Shown: positions 7,446-15,665 of the stretch, piece after piece | Position numbering within the stretch: position 1 is the stretch's first letter | Layout: each line of letters opens with the position of its first letter | DNA from: Micromonospora sp. DSM 45708 | GTDB taxonomy: Bacteria; Actinomycetota; Actinomycetes; Mycobacteriales; Micromonosporaceae | NCBI RefSeq assembly: GCF_039566955.1 | Contig: NZ_CP154796.1 | Location: 558,001 to 622,000, forward strand | Length of the DNA: 64,000 nt | Direction of reading: 5' to 3' | Translations under genes and position numbers: made by a program | Notes under the pieces: generated by a model | The model's input: only the letters and a program-made list of their open reading frames with translations | The model's database searches: none | Told to the model about the DNA's origin: nothing

Positions 7446-7967
7446 ATGGCCGGGACGCGGAAGCCCGTCGTCGAGGTGCGGCGCAGCCAGCGCCGGCGAC
7501 GCACGGTGTCCGCGTACCGGGACGGGGAGCGCGTCGTCGTGCTCATCCCCGACCAGTTCTCCCGGGCCGAGGAGAGCGAATGGGTCGACCGGATGCTGGC
7601 CCGGCTGGCCGCCCGGGAGGGCCGGTTCGCCCGCTCGGACGCCGAGCTGCTCGCCCGGGCCACCCGCCTGATCGGCCTCTACCTGTCCGAACACCGGTCG
7701 GCAGCCGAGCCGGCGAGCGTCCGCTGGGTGACCAACCAGAACGGCCGCTGGGGCTCCTGCACCCCGGCCGACCGCACCATCCGGATCTCCCACCGGATCC
7801 AGGACATGCCCGACTGGGTGATCGACTACGTCCTGCTCCACGAGCTGACGCACCTCATCGTGCCCAGCCACAACGCCCGGTTCTGGGCCCTGGTCGCCCG
7901 CTACCCGAGGTCGGAGCGGGCCCGCGGCTACCTGGAGGGCGTGGCCGCCACCGCCGGCCTCCCCTGA
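7446..7967 (+). CDS. YgjP-like M48-type metallopeptidase
   Basis: A 173-residue protein of the YgjP/DUF45 family. The gluzincin signature HELTH (about 137-141) follows YVLLHELTHLIVPSHN, with the third ligand likely in the second histidine region (SHNARFW). The upstream NRWGSCTPA-like stretch (NGRWGSCTPADRTIRIS) is the other family hallmark. Zinc-dependent proteolysis is expected; the substrate is unknown. The ATG at 7446 has no strong ribosome site and starts further upstream are possible. It is divergent from DUF5679. Confidence 0.85.
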   Translation: MAGTRKPVVEVRRSQRRRRTVSAYRDGERVVVLIPDQFSRAEESEWVDRMLARLAAREGRFARSDAELLARATRLIGLYLSEHRSAAEPASVRWVTNQNGRWGSCTPADRTIRISHRIQDMPDWVIDYVLLHELTHLIVPSHNARFWALVARYPRSERARGYLEGVAATAGLP

Positions 7968-8056
7968 CCCCACCCCCACGGCTCGCGCCTGTTCTGCACG
8001 CAGCGGGGGCGGGTGGGGCGCGGGCGGGGCGCTCGGGGCGGGGTTAGGGTCGGCGG

Positions 8057-8659
8057 ATGGTGCGACGTGTGGTGGTGGCGTTGCTCGGCCCGGTGACCTG
8101 GTCGCCGCCGGGGGTCGAGCCGGCGCGGTGGCGGACCGCCCTCGCCGAGGACGTGGTGGACCTGCTGGCCACGCTGAACGAGGTGGAGACCGCCGTGGCG
8201 GTCACCCCGGCGGACCGCTGGCTGGCCGACGCGGTGGTCTGGCCCGGCACCGCCGTGCACGAGGTGCCCCAACCCACGCCGAACGCGGTCTTCGCGACGC
8301 TCACCGGCTACGACCAGGCGGCGGTGGTCGCCGCCGACGCGCCCGACGTGCCCGGACTCACCCTCGGCAAGCTGCTCCGGCCGCTGTCCAGCCGGCCGGT
8401 GGCAGTCGCCCCGGCGGAGGGGAACGGGCCGGGCCTGCTCGGGGTGGCCGCGCGTCTGCCCGTACCGGAGTGGTTGCCGGTGCTGGATCTCGACACGGCG
8501 GTGCCGGGTGAGGTGCGGGCCGCGGCACCCCGGCCCGGCGACGTGGCGGTGACCGCCGGGTGGCGTCGCTTGCGCGGTCCGGCCGACCTCGGCGCCCTCG
8601 ACCCGGCGTTCGAGGGCTGGGATGCGACGCGGGCGCTGCTCTCCGGCCACCCGGGCTGA
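8057..8659 (+). CDS. Conserved hypothetical protein, possible nucleotidyltransferase-like fold
   Basis: A 200-residue protein without a signal peptide or membrane segment. Alternating hydrophobic strands and loops, with VVAADAPDVPGLTLGKLLRPL in the middle and LLGVAARLPVPEWLPVLDLD later, resemble the DUF2064/CofC group of nucleotidyl- or glycosyltransferase-fold proteins, which have an Asp in a similar position. This resemblance is weak and only an inference. ATG 8057 follows a purine-rich GGGG/GG stretch. It stands alone between the YgjP-like gene and the repeat-rich tract. Confidence 0.65.
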   Translation: MVRRVVVALLGPVTWSPPGVEPARWRTALAEDVVDLLATLNEVETAVAVTPADRWLADAVVWPGTAVHEVPQPTPNAVFATLTGYDQAAVVAADAPDVPGLTLGKLLRPLSSRPVAVAPAEGNGPGLLGVAARLPVPEWLPVLDLDTAVPGEVRAAAPRPGDVAVTAGWRRLRGPADLGALDPAFEGWDATRALLSGHPG

Positions 8660-8750
8660 CCGTCCGCCGCGGCGCTGGTCCTCCCCACCCGGGCGGCGCG
8701 CCGCCGGGCTGCCTCACCGGTGCCGCCGGGCTGCCTCACGGGTGCCCGCC

Positions 8751-8825
8751 GTGCCGGTTTCGCGCTCCGCTTCCCGCGCCGGTTTCGCGCTCCGCTTCCC
8801 GCGCCGGTTTCGCGCTCCGCTTCCC
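8751..8825. repeat. Three tandem 25-bp repeats
   Basis: Three head-to-tail copies (8751-8775, 8776-8800, 8801-8825) that begin G(C/T)GCCGGTTTCGCGC and end TTCCC. Copies two and three are identical; copy one differs at one base. Confidence 0.9.
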
Positions 8826-8926
8826 GCGTGCCGGCCTTGGGTTTCCTTCACCGTGCCGGCCTCGGTTCCCTTCACCGTGCCGCCCTCGGTTCGCCTCCCC
8901 CGTGCCGGCCCGTGCCGGCACGGGGC

Positions 8927-8988
8927 GCGGCCCGACCCGGCGTGCCGCCGGCGGCCCGACGCGGCCCGACCCGGCGTGCCGCCGGCGG
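8927..8988. repeat. Direct 28-bp duplicate
   Basis: Bases 8927-8954 and 8961-8988 are identical 28-mers beginning GCGGCCCGACCCGGCG, separated by 6 nt. Confidence 0.9.
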
Positions 8989-9118
8989 TCGGGGACTGTG
9001 CCGGGGCCGGTCCCCCTCGGTTCGCTTGTCGGGCCGGACTTGATTCGCATGCCGGGGGCGGTGCTGTGTGCGTCGTTCGCGCGCCGGCCGCCGAGCGGCG
9101 GAGGAACGCCTCGTCCGC

Positions 9119-9251
9119 GCCTACCAACTTGATGGCGTGGACGGGTCGCGGCTCTGCCGGTTCGCGGGTCGATAGCGGCTTCTGAAGGCTGCGGCGGTGA
9201 GTCGTCGACCGGATACGGCGGTGAGTCATCGACGCCATCAAGTTCGTAGGC
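9119..9251. repeat. Inverted repeat with AACTTGAT core
   Basis: A 20-nt left arm (9119-9138, core AACTTGATGGCGT) is the inverted copy of 9232-9251 with one mismatch; 93 nt lie between. The core resembles the ATCAAGTT/GATCA-type arms of palindromes elsewhere in this window. Confidence 0.75.
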
Positions 9252-9386
9252 GCCGAGGCATGACCCCTGCTGCCGGGATGAACCGTGCCCGAAACGCATT
9301 GGAACGACGCAACCGAGGTCGTCAACGGCAACGCGCCGGCCGCCCACACGCAGGGCCGTTCGCTCCTGCCGCGCCCCGGTCAGCCG

Positions 9387-9494
9387 CCTGCCCGCGCCGC
9401 GCCGCCTGCCCGCGCCGCGCCGCCTGCCCGCGCCGCGCCGCCTGCCCGCGCCGCGCCGCCTGCCCGCGCCGCGCCGCCTGCCCGCGCCGCGCCG
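9387..9494. repeat. Six tandem 18-bp repeats
   Basis: Six perfect copies of an 18-bp unit CCTGCCCGCGCCGCGCCG run from 9387 to 9494. The unit length is a multiple of three but no gene context supports translation. Confidence 0.95.
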
Positions 9495-9557
9495 TGCCGC
9501 TCGCCCCGCGCCGCGCCGCCCGGGTGGGGGACAGTGCGGTGGCCTGCGGGATGCGGC

Positions 9558-9587
9558 GGGGCCCGCACGGACGTCCGTGCGGGCCCC
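9558..9587. terminator. Perfect 30-bp palindrome next to the DUF2342 gene stop
   Basis: 9558-9572 and 9573-9587 are exact reverse complements; folded with a 4-nt loop this gives a 13-bp GC-rich stem 17 bp beyond the stop codon of the minus-strand DUF2342 gene. Confidence 0.75.
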
Positions 9588-9603
9588 GACCGACGTGCGG
9601 CGT

Positions 9604-10875
9604 CTAGGCCTTGCCGTCGTCCTCGCCCGGGGCCGGCTCCTCCGGCGCACCCGGCGCGGAGAAGTCGAAGCTGGCCAGCTCATCGTCCAGGTCGCTGCCG
9701 CTCGCCGCGAACGCCTCCGGGGCCGCGAAGTCGTCGTCCGAGGGCAGCAGGTCGGGGTGACCCCAGATCGCGTCCCGGCCGGCGATGCCGCGCTGCTCGG
9801 TCAGCGCCGCCCAGAGCACGGTCGCCTCGCGCAGCCGGCGCGGTCGCAGTTCCAGGCCGACCAGGGCGGCGAACGTCTGCTCGGCCGGGCCACCGGCGGC
9901 CCGGCGGCGGCGGAACGCCTCGCCGAGGCGTACGACGTTGGGCAGGCGGTCGCCGGCCGCGCTGTCCACCACGTGGCACACCCAGCCCTCGACCAGCGCG
10001 AGGACGGTCTCCAGCCGGGCCAGGGAGGCCTTCTGGGCCGGGGTGTCCTCGGGGGTGAAGATGCCTTCCAGGGCGATCGCCTGCATCGACTCCGGGTCGG
10101 TCGGGTCGACCCGGCCCATCGCCTCCTCGATCGCCTCCCGGTTGACCCGGATGCCGGCGGCGTAGTTCTCCACCGCCGTCAGCACGTGCCCGCGCAACCA
10201 CGGCACGTGCTGGAAGAGGCGCTGGTGGGCGGCCTCGCGCAGGGCCACGTAGAGGCGTACCTCGTCCTCCGGCAGCTCCAGGCCCTCGCCGTACGCCTTG
10301 ATGTTGGCGGGAATGAGCGCGGCGGTGCCGGCGGGGCCCAGCGGCAGGCCGATGTCGCCGGCGGAGAGCACCTCGGCGGCGAGTGAGCCGAGTGCCTGGC
10401 CGAGCTGGCCGCCGAAGAGCGCTCCGCCCAGCGTGGCGACCATCGACTGCATCGGGCCGAGCTGGGCGCGGGCCTCCGGCGGCACCAGGTCGCCCATCGC
10501 GCCGACCATCCGGCTGGCCACCGGGTCGCAGAGCTTGCGCCACACGTCGAGGGTCTTGAAGATCCACTCGTTGCGGTTCCAGGCGACCGACGAGCGGATG
10601 CCGGAGGGCCACGAGGTCGCCGGTTCCAGCCAGAGGTCGGCGATCCGGAGCGCGTCCTCCACCGCGTTGCGTTCGAACGGCGAGACCGCCGGGTCGCCGG
10701 CGGCGGCGAGCTGGCTCGCGGCCACCTGCCGGGCGAGGTCCCAGTTGACCGGCCCGCTGCCCGGCGCGGACAGCAGGTGCTGCAACTGCGACATGAACTG
10801 CTGCATCTGCGCGGGATCGTTGGGGTCTGGTGGTTGCCCACCCGGGAGCGCGAAGCCGAACGGAATATCAGGCAC
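9604..10875 (-). CDS. DUF2342 zincin-like zinc-dependent metalloprotease family protein
   Basis: A 423-residue protein from GTG 10875 (sequence VPDIPFGFALPGGQPP). It fits the actinobacterial DUF2342/zincin_2 family (Rv3195 type): a Gln/Met-rich N-terminal region, then a helical core with RLYVALREAAHQRLFQHVPW, where Glu-Ala-Ala-His replaces a classical HExxH. The C-terminal tail is acidic. Whether it is an active protease is unproven. No signal peptide is seen. It is divergent from the PDZ-Lon gene, with 115 bp between, the same arrangement as Rv3195/Rv3194c. Confidence 0.85.
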   Translation of the reverse strand: MPDIPFGFALPGGQPPDPNDPAQMQQFMSQLQHLLSAPGSGPVNWDLARQVAASQLAAAGDPAVSPFERNAVEDALRIADLWLEPATSWPSGIRSSVAWNRNEWIFKTLDVWRKLCDPVASRMVGAMGDLVPPEARAQLGPMQSMVATLGGALFGGQLGQALGSLAAEVLSAGDIGLPLGPAGTAALIPANIKAYGEGLELPEDEVRLYVALREAAHQRLFQHVPWLRGHVLTAVENYAAGIRVNREAIEEAMGRVDPTDPESMQAIALEGIFTPEDTPAQKASLARLETVLALVEGWVCHVVDSAAGDRLPNVVRLGEAFRRRRAAGGPAEQTFAALVGLELRPRRLREATVLWAALTEQRGIAGRDAIWGHPDLLPSDDDFAAPEAFAASGSDLDDELASFDFSAPGAPEEPAPGEDDGKA

Positions 10876-10990
10876 GACGTCTACGGTACGCGGGCCCCGC
10901 CGCAGGTCGGGCCCGTCGGCGTTGCGCTGAGGGCGAAGTCCGCCGGTCACCGCGCCGGACGGCGGGGGACGGATCGGTACGCTCTGGCGC

Positions 10991-12004
10991 ATGAGACGTC
11001 GCGGCGTGACCGTCCTGCTCGGTGCCCTGCTCACCGCCCTGCTCAGCGTCGGCGTGCTGAGCGTGCCCCTGCCGTACGTGGTGCTCGGCCCCGGCCCGAC
11101 CGTCAACACGCTCGGCAGTGAGAACGGCAAGGAGATCATCCAGGTTTCCGGCCGCGCGACGTCCACCTCGGCCGGGCAGCTCCGGCTCACCACGGTCGGC
11201 GTGCAGCCCACGGTCCGGCTGCGGTCGGCGCTGGCCGGCTGGTTCTCCTCGGACGAGGCGGTGGTGCCCCGGGAGCTGGTCTATCCGCCGGGGGAGTCGC
11301 AGGAAGAGGTCGAGAAGCGCAACGCGGAGGACTTCCAGAACTCGCAGACCAGCGCCGAGACGGCGGCCCTGCGCGAGCTGGGCTACCCGATCAAGGTGCT
11401 GGTCAAGACCGTCACGCCGGGCGGGCCGTCGGTGGACGTGCTCCGCGCGGACGACGTGCTCACCTCGGTCGACGGGGCGCCGGTGACCAGCGCGGCCAAG
11501 CTCACCGAGCTGATCCGGGCCAAGCCGGCCGGCACCGCGCTGCGGATCGGCTACACCCGGGGCGGCACCCCGGGCACCGCGACGGTCACCAGCCGGGAGC
11601 AGGACGGCCGGCCGCGCATCGGGGTCGAGATCGACCAGCAGCAGCCGCACCCGTTCACCCTGAAGATCGACCTCGGGGACATCGGCGGGCCGAGCGCCGG
11701 CCTGATGTTCACGCTGGGCATCATCGACAAGCTGGAGCCGGCCGACCTGACCGGCGGGAAGATCGTCGCCGGCACCGGGACCATCGACGACGAGGGCCGG
11801 GTCGGCCCGATCGGCGGCATCGCGCAGAAGTTGGTCGGCGCCAAGGACGCCGGCGCGAAGGTCTTCCTGGTGCCGGCGGACAACTGCGCCGAGGCGGTCC
11901 GTAACCCGCAACCGGATCTGCCGTTGCTCCGGGTGGCGACGCTTTCCGACGCGCTCAAGGCGCTGGAGACGCTCCGTGCCGGAGGGCAGCCGACCCGCTG
12001 CTGA
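10991..12004 (+). CDS. PDZ and Lon-like (S16) membrane-anchored protease, YlbL family
   Basis: A 337-residue protein. An N-terminal membrane anchor (about 5-29) is followed by an extracytoplasmic region, a PDZ domain (about 125-200, GGPSVDVLRADDVLTSVDG) and a Lon-type proteolytic domain. The catalytic Ser lies in GGPSAGLMF (about 235) and the Lys in GGIAQKLVGA (about 280), so the Ser-Lys dyad is intact. It probably trims membrane-associated substrates. ATG 10991 starts the basic MRRRG anchor. The UPF0182 gene follows in the same direction 121 bp later, as in mycobacteria (Rv3194c-Rv3193c). Confidence 0.9.
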   Translation: MRRRGVTVLLGALLTALLSVGVLSVPLPYVVLGPGPTVNTLGSENGKEIIQVSGRATSTSAGQLRLTTVGVQPTVRLRSALAGWFSSDEAVVPRELVYPPGESQEEVEKRNAEDFQNSQTSAETAALRELGYPIKVLVKTVTPGGPSVDVLRADDVLTSVDGAPVTSAAKLTELIRAKPAGTALRIGYTRGGTPGTATVTSREQDGRPRIGVEIDQQQPHPFTLKIDLGDIGGPSAGLMFTLGIIDKLEPADLTGGKIVAGTGTIDDEGRVGPIGGIAQKLVGAKDAGAKVFLVPADNCAEAVRNPQPDLPLLRVATLSDALKALETLRAGGQPTRC

Positions 12005-12125
12005 GCAGGACCGGTCACCTTCCGCCGGGCGATCGTGACGTGACCTTGACCCGACGTGTTCAGGAACACCCCGTACTCTTGGGTGCCTGGTCGGAGCCGA
12101 TCACATCAAACGTGCGGAGCCAATA

Positions 12126-15119
12126 GTGGTCATGCGTAGCAGTCCCCTGCCGAGGATGAGCCGACGCGGACGCGTCACCATCGGGGTCCTGGTCGGGGTG
12201 TTCGTGTTGTTCACCCTGCTCGGGTGGGGGGTCAACGCCTGGACCGACTGGCTGTGGTTCGACGAGGTCCGGTACACCCAGGTCTTCACCGGTGTGCTCG
12301 CCACCCGGCTGCTGTTGTTCCTGGTGGTCGGCGTGGGGATGGCGCTGATCATCGCCGGCAACCTGTGGCTGGCGTACCGGTTGCGGCCCCGGATGCGTCC
12401 GCACTCGGCCGAGCAGGCCACGTTGGAGCGCTACCGTATGCTGCTGAGCCCCCGGCTCGGCACCTGGATCGCGCTGGCCTCCGCCGTCGTCGGGCTCTTC
12501 GCCGGGCTCTCCGCGCAGACCCGGTGGGCCCAGTGGCTGCTGTTCCGCAACGGCGGCGACTTCGGCGTCAAGGACCCGGAGTTCGGCATCGACGTCGGCT
12601 TCTACGTCTTCCAGCTCCCGTTCTGGCGCTACGCGCTCGGCGTCGGCTTTACCGCGGTGGTGCTTGCCCTGCTCGGCGCGCTGGCCGTGCACTACGTCTT
12701 CGGCGGGGTGCGCCTCCAGGGCGTCGGTGACCGGATGACCAACTCCGCCCGCGCCCACCTGAGCACGCTGGTCGCCGTCTTCGTCCTGCTCAAGGCCGTC
12801 GCCTACGTGCTGGACCGGCGCGCCATGCTGCTGGAGTACAACGAGGGCGCGAAGCTCTACGGCGCCGGCTACGCCGACGTGAACGCGCTGCTGCCGGCGA
12901 AAGAGATCCTCGCCTGGATCTCCGTACTGGTGGCCGTGGCGATCATCGTGTTCTCCAACGCGGTGATGCGGAACCTGGTCTGGCCCGGCATCTCGCTGGC
13001 CCTGCTGGGCGTCTCCGCGGTGGCGATCGGCGGCATCTACCCGTGGGCCGTGCAGACGTTCGAGGTGAAGCCGAGCGCCCGGGACAAGGAGGCGCGGTAC
13101 ATCGAACGCAGCATCAAGGCGACCCGGTCCGCGTTCAGCCTCGACGGCACGAAGACCACACCGTACGCGGCCAGCAATCTCGTGCCACCCGCCAGCCTGT
13201 CCACCGACACGTCGGTGGTGTCGAACATCCGGTTGCTCGACCCGCAGCTCGTCTCCGAGACCTACACGCAGCTCCAGCAGGTGCGTGGCTTCTACGACTT
13301 CGGCTCGAAGCTGGACATCGACAGGTACGCGGTCAAGGACAAGACCTCCGACTACGTGGTCGGCGTCCGGGAGATCAACTACGGTGAGCTGACCGACCAG
13401 CAGAGCAACTGGATCAACCGGCACACCGTCTACACCCACGGGTACGGCCTGGTGGCCGCGCCGGCGAACCAGGTGGTCTGCGGCGGGCAGCCGTACTTCG
13501 TCTCCGGCTTCCTCGGCGAGAAGGCGCAGGAGGCGTGTTCCTCGCCGACCGAGGAGATCCCGGCCCAGCAGCCGCGGATCTACTACGGCGAGCGGATGGA
13601 GCCCGACGACTACGCGATCGTCGGGCAGAACGGCGACCGCAACGTCGAGTTCGACCGGCCCACCCAGACCGGCGGCGAGCAGTACTACACCTACACCGGC
13701 GAGGGCGGCGTCAAGATCGGCTCGTTCCCCCGGCGGCTGCTCTACGCGATCAAGGAGCAGGAGTCCAACTTCCTGCTCTCCGAGGCGGTCAACGAGAACT
13801 CGAAGCTGCTCTACGTGCGCAACCCGCGCGACCGGGTGGAGAAGGTCGCGCCGTTCCTCACCCTCGACGGCGACCCGTACCCGGCCGTGGTGAACGGCCG
13901 CGTGCTGTGGATCATCGACGGCTACACCACGGCGGCGACCTACCCGTACGCCGAGCGGGTCAACCTCCAGTCGGAGACCGCCGACGAGCTGACCGGTCGG
14001 GGCACGTTCCAGCTCGCCCGGGAGAACGTCAACTACATCCGCAACTCGGTGAAGGCGACGGTCGACGCGTACGACGGCACGGTCAAGCTCTACTCGTACG
14101 ACGACACCGACCCGGTGCTGAAGGCGTGGAACAAGGCGTTCGGCGGCGACGTCGTGCTGCCCAAGGGCGACATCCCGCCGGAGCTGGCCGAGCACTTCCG
14201 CTACCCGGCCGACCTGTTCAAGGTGCAGCGCAACCTGCTCACCAAGTTCCACGTCACCGACCCCGGGGACTTCTACTCCGGCCAGGACTTCTGGCAGGTG
14301 CCGAACGTGCCGGACGCGCCGGACAGCGGGCAGAAGCAGCCGCCCTACTATCTGTTCACCCAGTTCCCGGGGCAGGACGGGCCACGCTTCCAGCTCACCT
14401 CCGCGGTCACCCCGAACGGGCGGCAGAACCTCGCCGCGCTGGTCTCCGGCTCGTACGTGGACGGGAAGCCGCGCCTGGAGGTGCTGGAGCTGCCGGACCA
14501 GACCCGGATCTCCGGGCCCACCCAGGTCCACCAACAGATGACCAACAACGGCGACATCCGGCAGCAGCTCAACCTGCTCTCCTCCAACCAGGCCCAGGTG
14601 CAGTACGGCAACCTGCTGTCGCTGCCGTTCGCCGACGGGATGCTCTACGTCGAGCCGGTCTACGTGAAGAGCAGCAGCCAGGACGCGTACCCGCTGTTGC
14701 AGAAGGTGCTGCTCTCGTACGGTGACGGCGGCTCGTACGTGGTGCTCGCCAACAACCTGGGCGACGGCATCAAACAGTTGGTCGAGCAGGGCAAGCGGGC
14801 CGGGTCCGGCACCCCGCCGCCGAGCGAGGACGGCAACACCCCACCGCCGACCGGCGGCAACAACACCCCGCCGCCGCTCACCGGCGAGCTGGCCGACGCG
14901 GCCGGCAAGGTGCAGAGCGCCATCGCCGAGGTCAAGGCCGCGCAGACGTCCGGTGACTTCGAGCGGTACGGGCGGGCGCTGAAGGCGCTGGACGAGGCGA
15001 TGACCGCGTTCCAGCAGGCTCAGGCGGCGGCGAGGGGGTCCGGCACCCCGGCACCCTCGGGCAGCGCCTCGCCGTCGGCGCCGGCTTCGGCCTCGCCCTC
15101 GTCGTCACCGAACGGCTGA
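12126..15119 (+). CDS. UPF0182 family large membrane protein
   Basis: A 997-residue protein with about seven transmembrane segments in the first ~310 residues and a large extracytoplasmic domain after them, the UPF0182/COG1615 layout (Rv3193c type). The family's function is unknown. The region after ~890 is Pro/Thr-rich (TPPPSEDG, NNTPPP), then a helical segment rich in Ala, Lys and Gln and a Ser/Pro tail ending ASPSSSPNG. GTG 12126 and ATG 12132 are both possible; GGAG at 12116 favours the GTG. A hairpin follows the stop. Confidence 0.92.
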   Translation: MVMRSSPLPRMSRRGRVTIGVLVGVFVLFTLLGWGVNAWTDWLWFDEVRYTQVFTGVLATRLLLFLVVGVGMALIIAGNLWLAYRLRPRMRPHSAEQATLERYRMLLSPRLGTWIALASAVVGLFAGLSAQTRWAQWLLFRNGGDFGVKDPEFGIDVGFYVFQLPFWRYALGVGFTAVVLALLGALAVHYVFGGVRLQGVGDRMTNSARAHLSTLVAVFVLLKAVAYVLDRRAMLLEYNEGAKLYGAGYADVNALLPAKEILAWISVLVAVAIIVFSNAVMRNLVWPGISLALLGVSAVAIGGIYPWAVQTFEVKPSARDKEARYIERSIKATRSAFSLDGTKTTPYAASNLVPPASLSTDTSVVSNIRLLDPQLVSETYTQLQQVRGFYDFGSKLDIDRYAVKDKTSDYVVGVREINYGELTDQQSNWINRHTVYTHGYGLVAAPANQVVCGGQPYFVSGFLGEKAQEACSSPTEEIPAQQPRIYYGERMEPDDYAIVGQNGDRNVEFDRPTQTGGEQYYTYTGEGGVKIGSFPRRLLYAIKEQESNFLLSEAVNENSKLLYVRNPRDRVEKVAPFLTLDGDPYPAVVNGRVLWIIDGYTTAATYPYAERVNLQSETADELTGRGTFQLARENVNYIRNSVKATVDAYDGTVKLYSYDDTDPVLKAWNKAFGGDVVLPKGDIPPELAEHFRYPADLFKVQRNLLTKFHVTDPGDFYSGQDFWQVPNVPDAPDSGQKQPPYYLFTQFPGQDGPRFQLTSAVTPNGRQNLAALVSGSYVDGKPRLEVLELPDQTRISGPTQVHQQMTNNGDIRQQLNLLSSNQAQVQYGNLLSLPFADGMLYVEPVYVKSSSQDAYPLLQKVLLSYGDGGSYVVLANNLGDGIKQLVEQGKRAGSGTPPPSEDGNTPPPTGGNNTPPPLTGELADAAGKVQSAIAEVKAAQTSGDFERYGRALKALDEAMTAFQQAQAAARGSGTPAPSGSASPSAPASASPSSSPNG

Positions 15120-15138
15120 CGTCGGGCGACGACCACCA

Positions 15139-15184
15139 CGAGCCCGTGGTCCGGTGGCCCCAGCGGTCGCCGGCCACGGGCTCG
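15139..15184 (+). terminator. Terminator hairpin after UPF0182 gene
   Basis: CGAGCCCGTGG (15139-15149) pairs with 15174-15184, and CCGG/CCGG extends it with one bulge, giving about 15 bp. Confidence 0.6.
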
Positions 15185-15204
15185 GGTCGTGTCCGGCACC
15201 CGTT

Positions 15205-15234
15205 TTGCACCTCGTCGGGCCGGTGCGCTAGGGT
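15205..15234 (+). promoter_or_regulatory. Promoter of the first initiator tRNA gene
   Basis: TTGCAC (15205-15210), an 18-nt spacer and TAGGGT (15229-15234) lie 11 nt before the tRNA 5' end. Confidence 0.65.
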
Positions 15235-15245
15235 TAACGAGCCGA

Positions 15246-15319
15246 CGCGGGGTGGAGCAGCTCGGTAGCTCGCTGGGCTCATAACCCAGAGGTCGCAGGT
15301 TCAAATCCTGTCCCCGCTA
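15246..15319 (+). tRNA. Initiator tRNA-Met (CAT), copy 1
   Basis: A 74-nt cloverleaf with anticodon CAT in the loop CTCATAA. Initiator hallmarks are seen: three G:C pairs at the end of the anticodon stem (GGG/CCC) and an unpaired C1-U72 position at the acceptor end. The T arm is GCAGG-TTCAAAT-CCTGT. CCA is not encoded. The copy at 15484 is identical. It has its own promoter and terminator. Confidence 0.95.
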
Positions 15320-15327
15320 CTCGTGAC

Positions 15328-15359
15328 GAAGGGCCCCGGAGTTCGCTCCGGGGCCCTTC
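15328..15359 (+). terminator. Terminator after tRNA-Met copy 1
   Basis: Perfect 14-bp stem (15328-15341 with 15346-15359) closed by a TTCG tetraloop, 8 nt after the tRNA. Confidence 0.85.
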
Positions 15360-15445
15360 GCCGTTTCCCTGTGGCGATGTCGGGTCCGCCGTCGGTCCGG
15401 CGTGCCGGCGCGGGCCGGTCCGGCGGAATCGGGGACCCGGCTGAT

Positions 15446-15470
15446 CTCCGCGATCCGGATGCGATAGGCT
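15446..15470 (+). promoter_or_regulatory. Possible promoter of the second initiator tRNA gene
   Basis: A -10-like TAGGCT (15465-15470) lies 13 nt before the second tRNA; no good -35 element is seen. A separate promoter is expected since a terminator divides the two copies. Confidence 0.4.
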
Positions 15471-15483
15471 GTACACATACCGA

Positions 15484-15557
15484 CGCGGGGTGGAGCAGCT
15501 CGGTAGCTCGCTGGGCTCATAACCCAGAGGTCGCAGGTTCAAATCCTGTCCCCGCTA
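15484..15557 (+). tRNA. Initiator tRNA-Met (CAT), copy 2
   Basis: Identical over 74 nt to the copy at 15246, including the GGG/CCC anticodon stem and the C1-U72 mismatch. The duplication extends only a few bases upstream (CGACGCGGGG), but a related hairpin follows both copies. Confidence 0.95.
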
Positions 15558-15565
15558 CGTGATCG

Positions 15566-15599
15566 CGAAAGGCCCCGGAGAAAACTCCGGGGCCTTTCG
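15566..15599 (+). terminator. Terminator after tRNA-Met copy 2
   Basis: Perfect 15-bp stem (15566-15580 with 15585-15599) with an AAAA loop. The arm core GGCCCCGGAG is shared with the terminator of copy 1. Confidence 0.85.
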
Positions 15600-15665
15600 T
15601 CGTATCCGGATCTTTCCGTCCCGTCCGGCGTGCCCCGGTTGCGCGCCTCGGCGAGGATGGGGGGT

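Larger units (their letters stand above)
8660..9603. other. 944-bp repeat-rich non-coding tract
   Basis: No plausible gene: every open frame here is a low-complexity Arg/Ala/Pro translation of repeats, with no conserved domain. It holds a 25-bp triplet repeat, a 28-bp duplicate, an inverted repeat, a six-copy 18-bp repeat and a terminal palindrome, listed separately. It separates the plus-strand gene ending at 8659 from the minus-strand gene ending at 9604. Confidence 0.7.

Noticed and set aside
9387..9494. Possible CRISPR-like array
   Set aside because: The 18-bp units abut with no spacers, so it is a simple tandem repeat.
8736..9683. 315-codon minus-strand frame across the repeat tract
   Set aside because: It translates the tandem repeats into Arg/Ala/Gly runs and overlaps the DUF2342 gene end in another frame; no ribosome site or homology.
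12060..14534. 824-codon open frame on the minus strand
   Set aside because: It is the mirror of the UPF0182 gene; long antisense frames are expected at this GC content, the translation is Arg/Val/Gly/His-biased with no domain, and the plus-strand protein is a clear family member.
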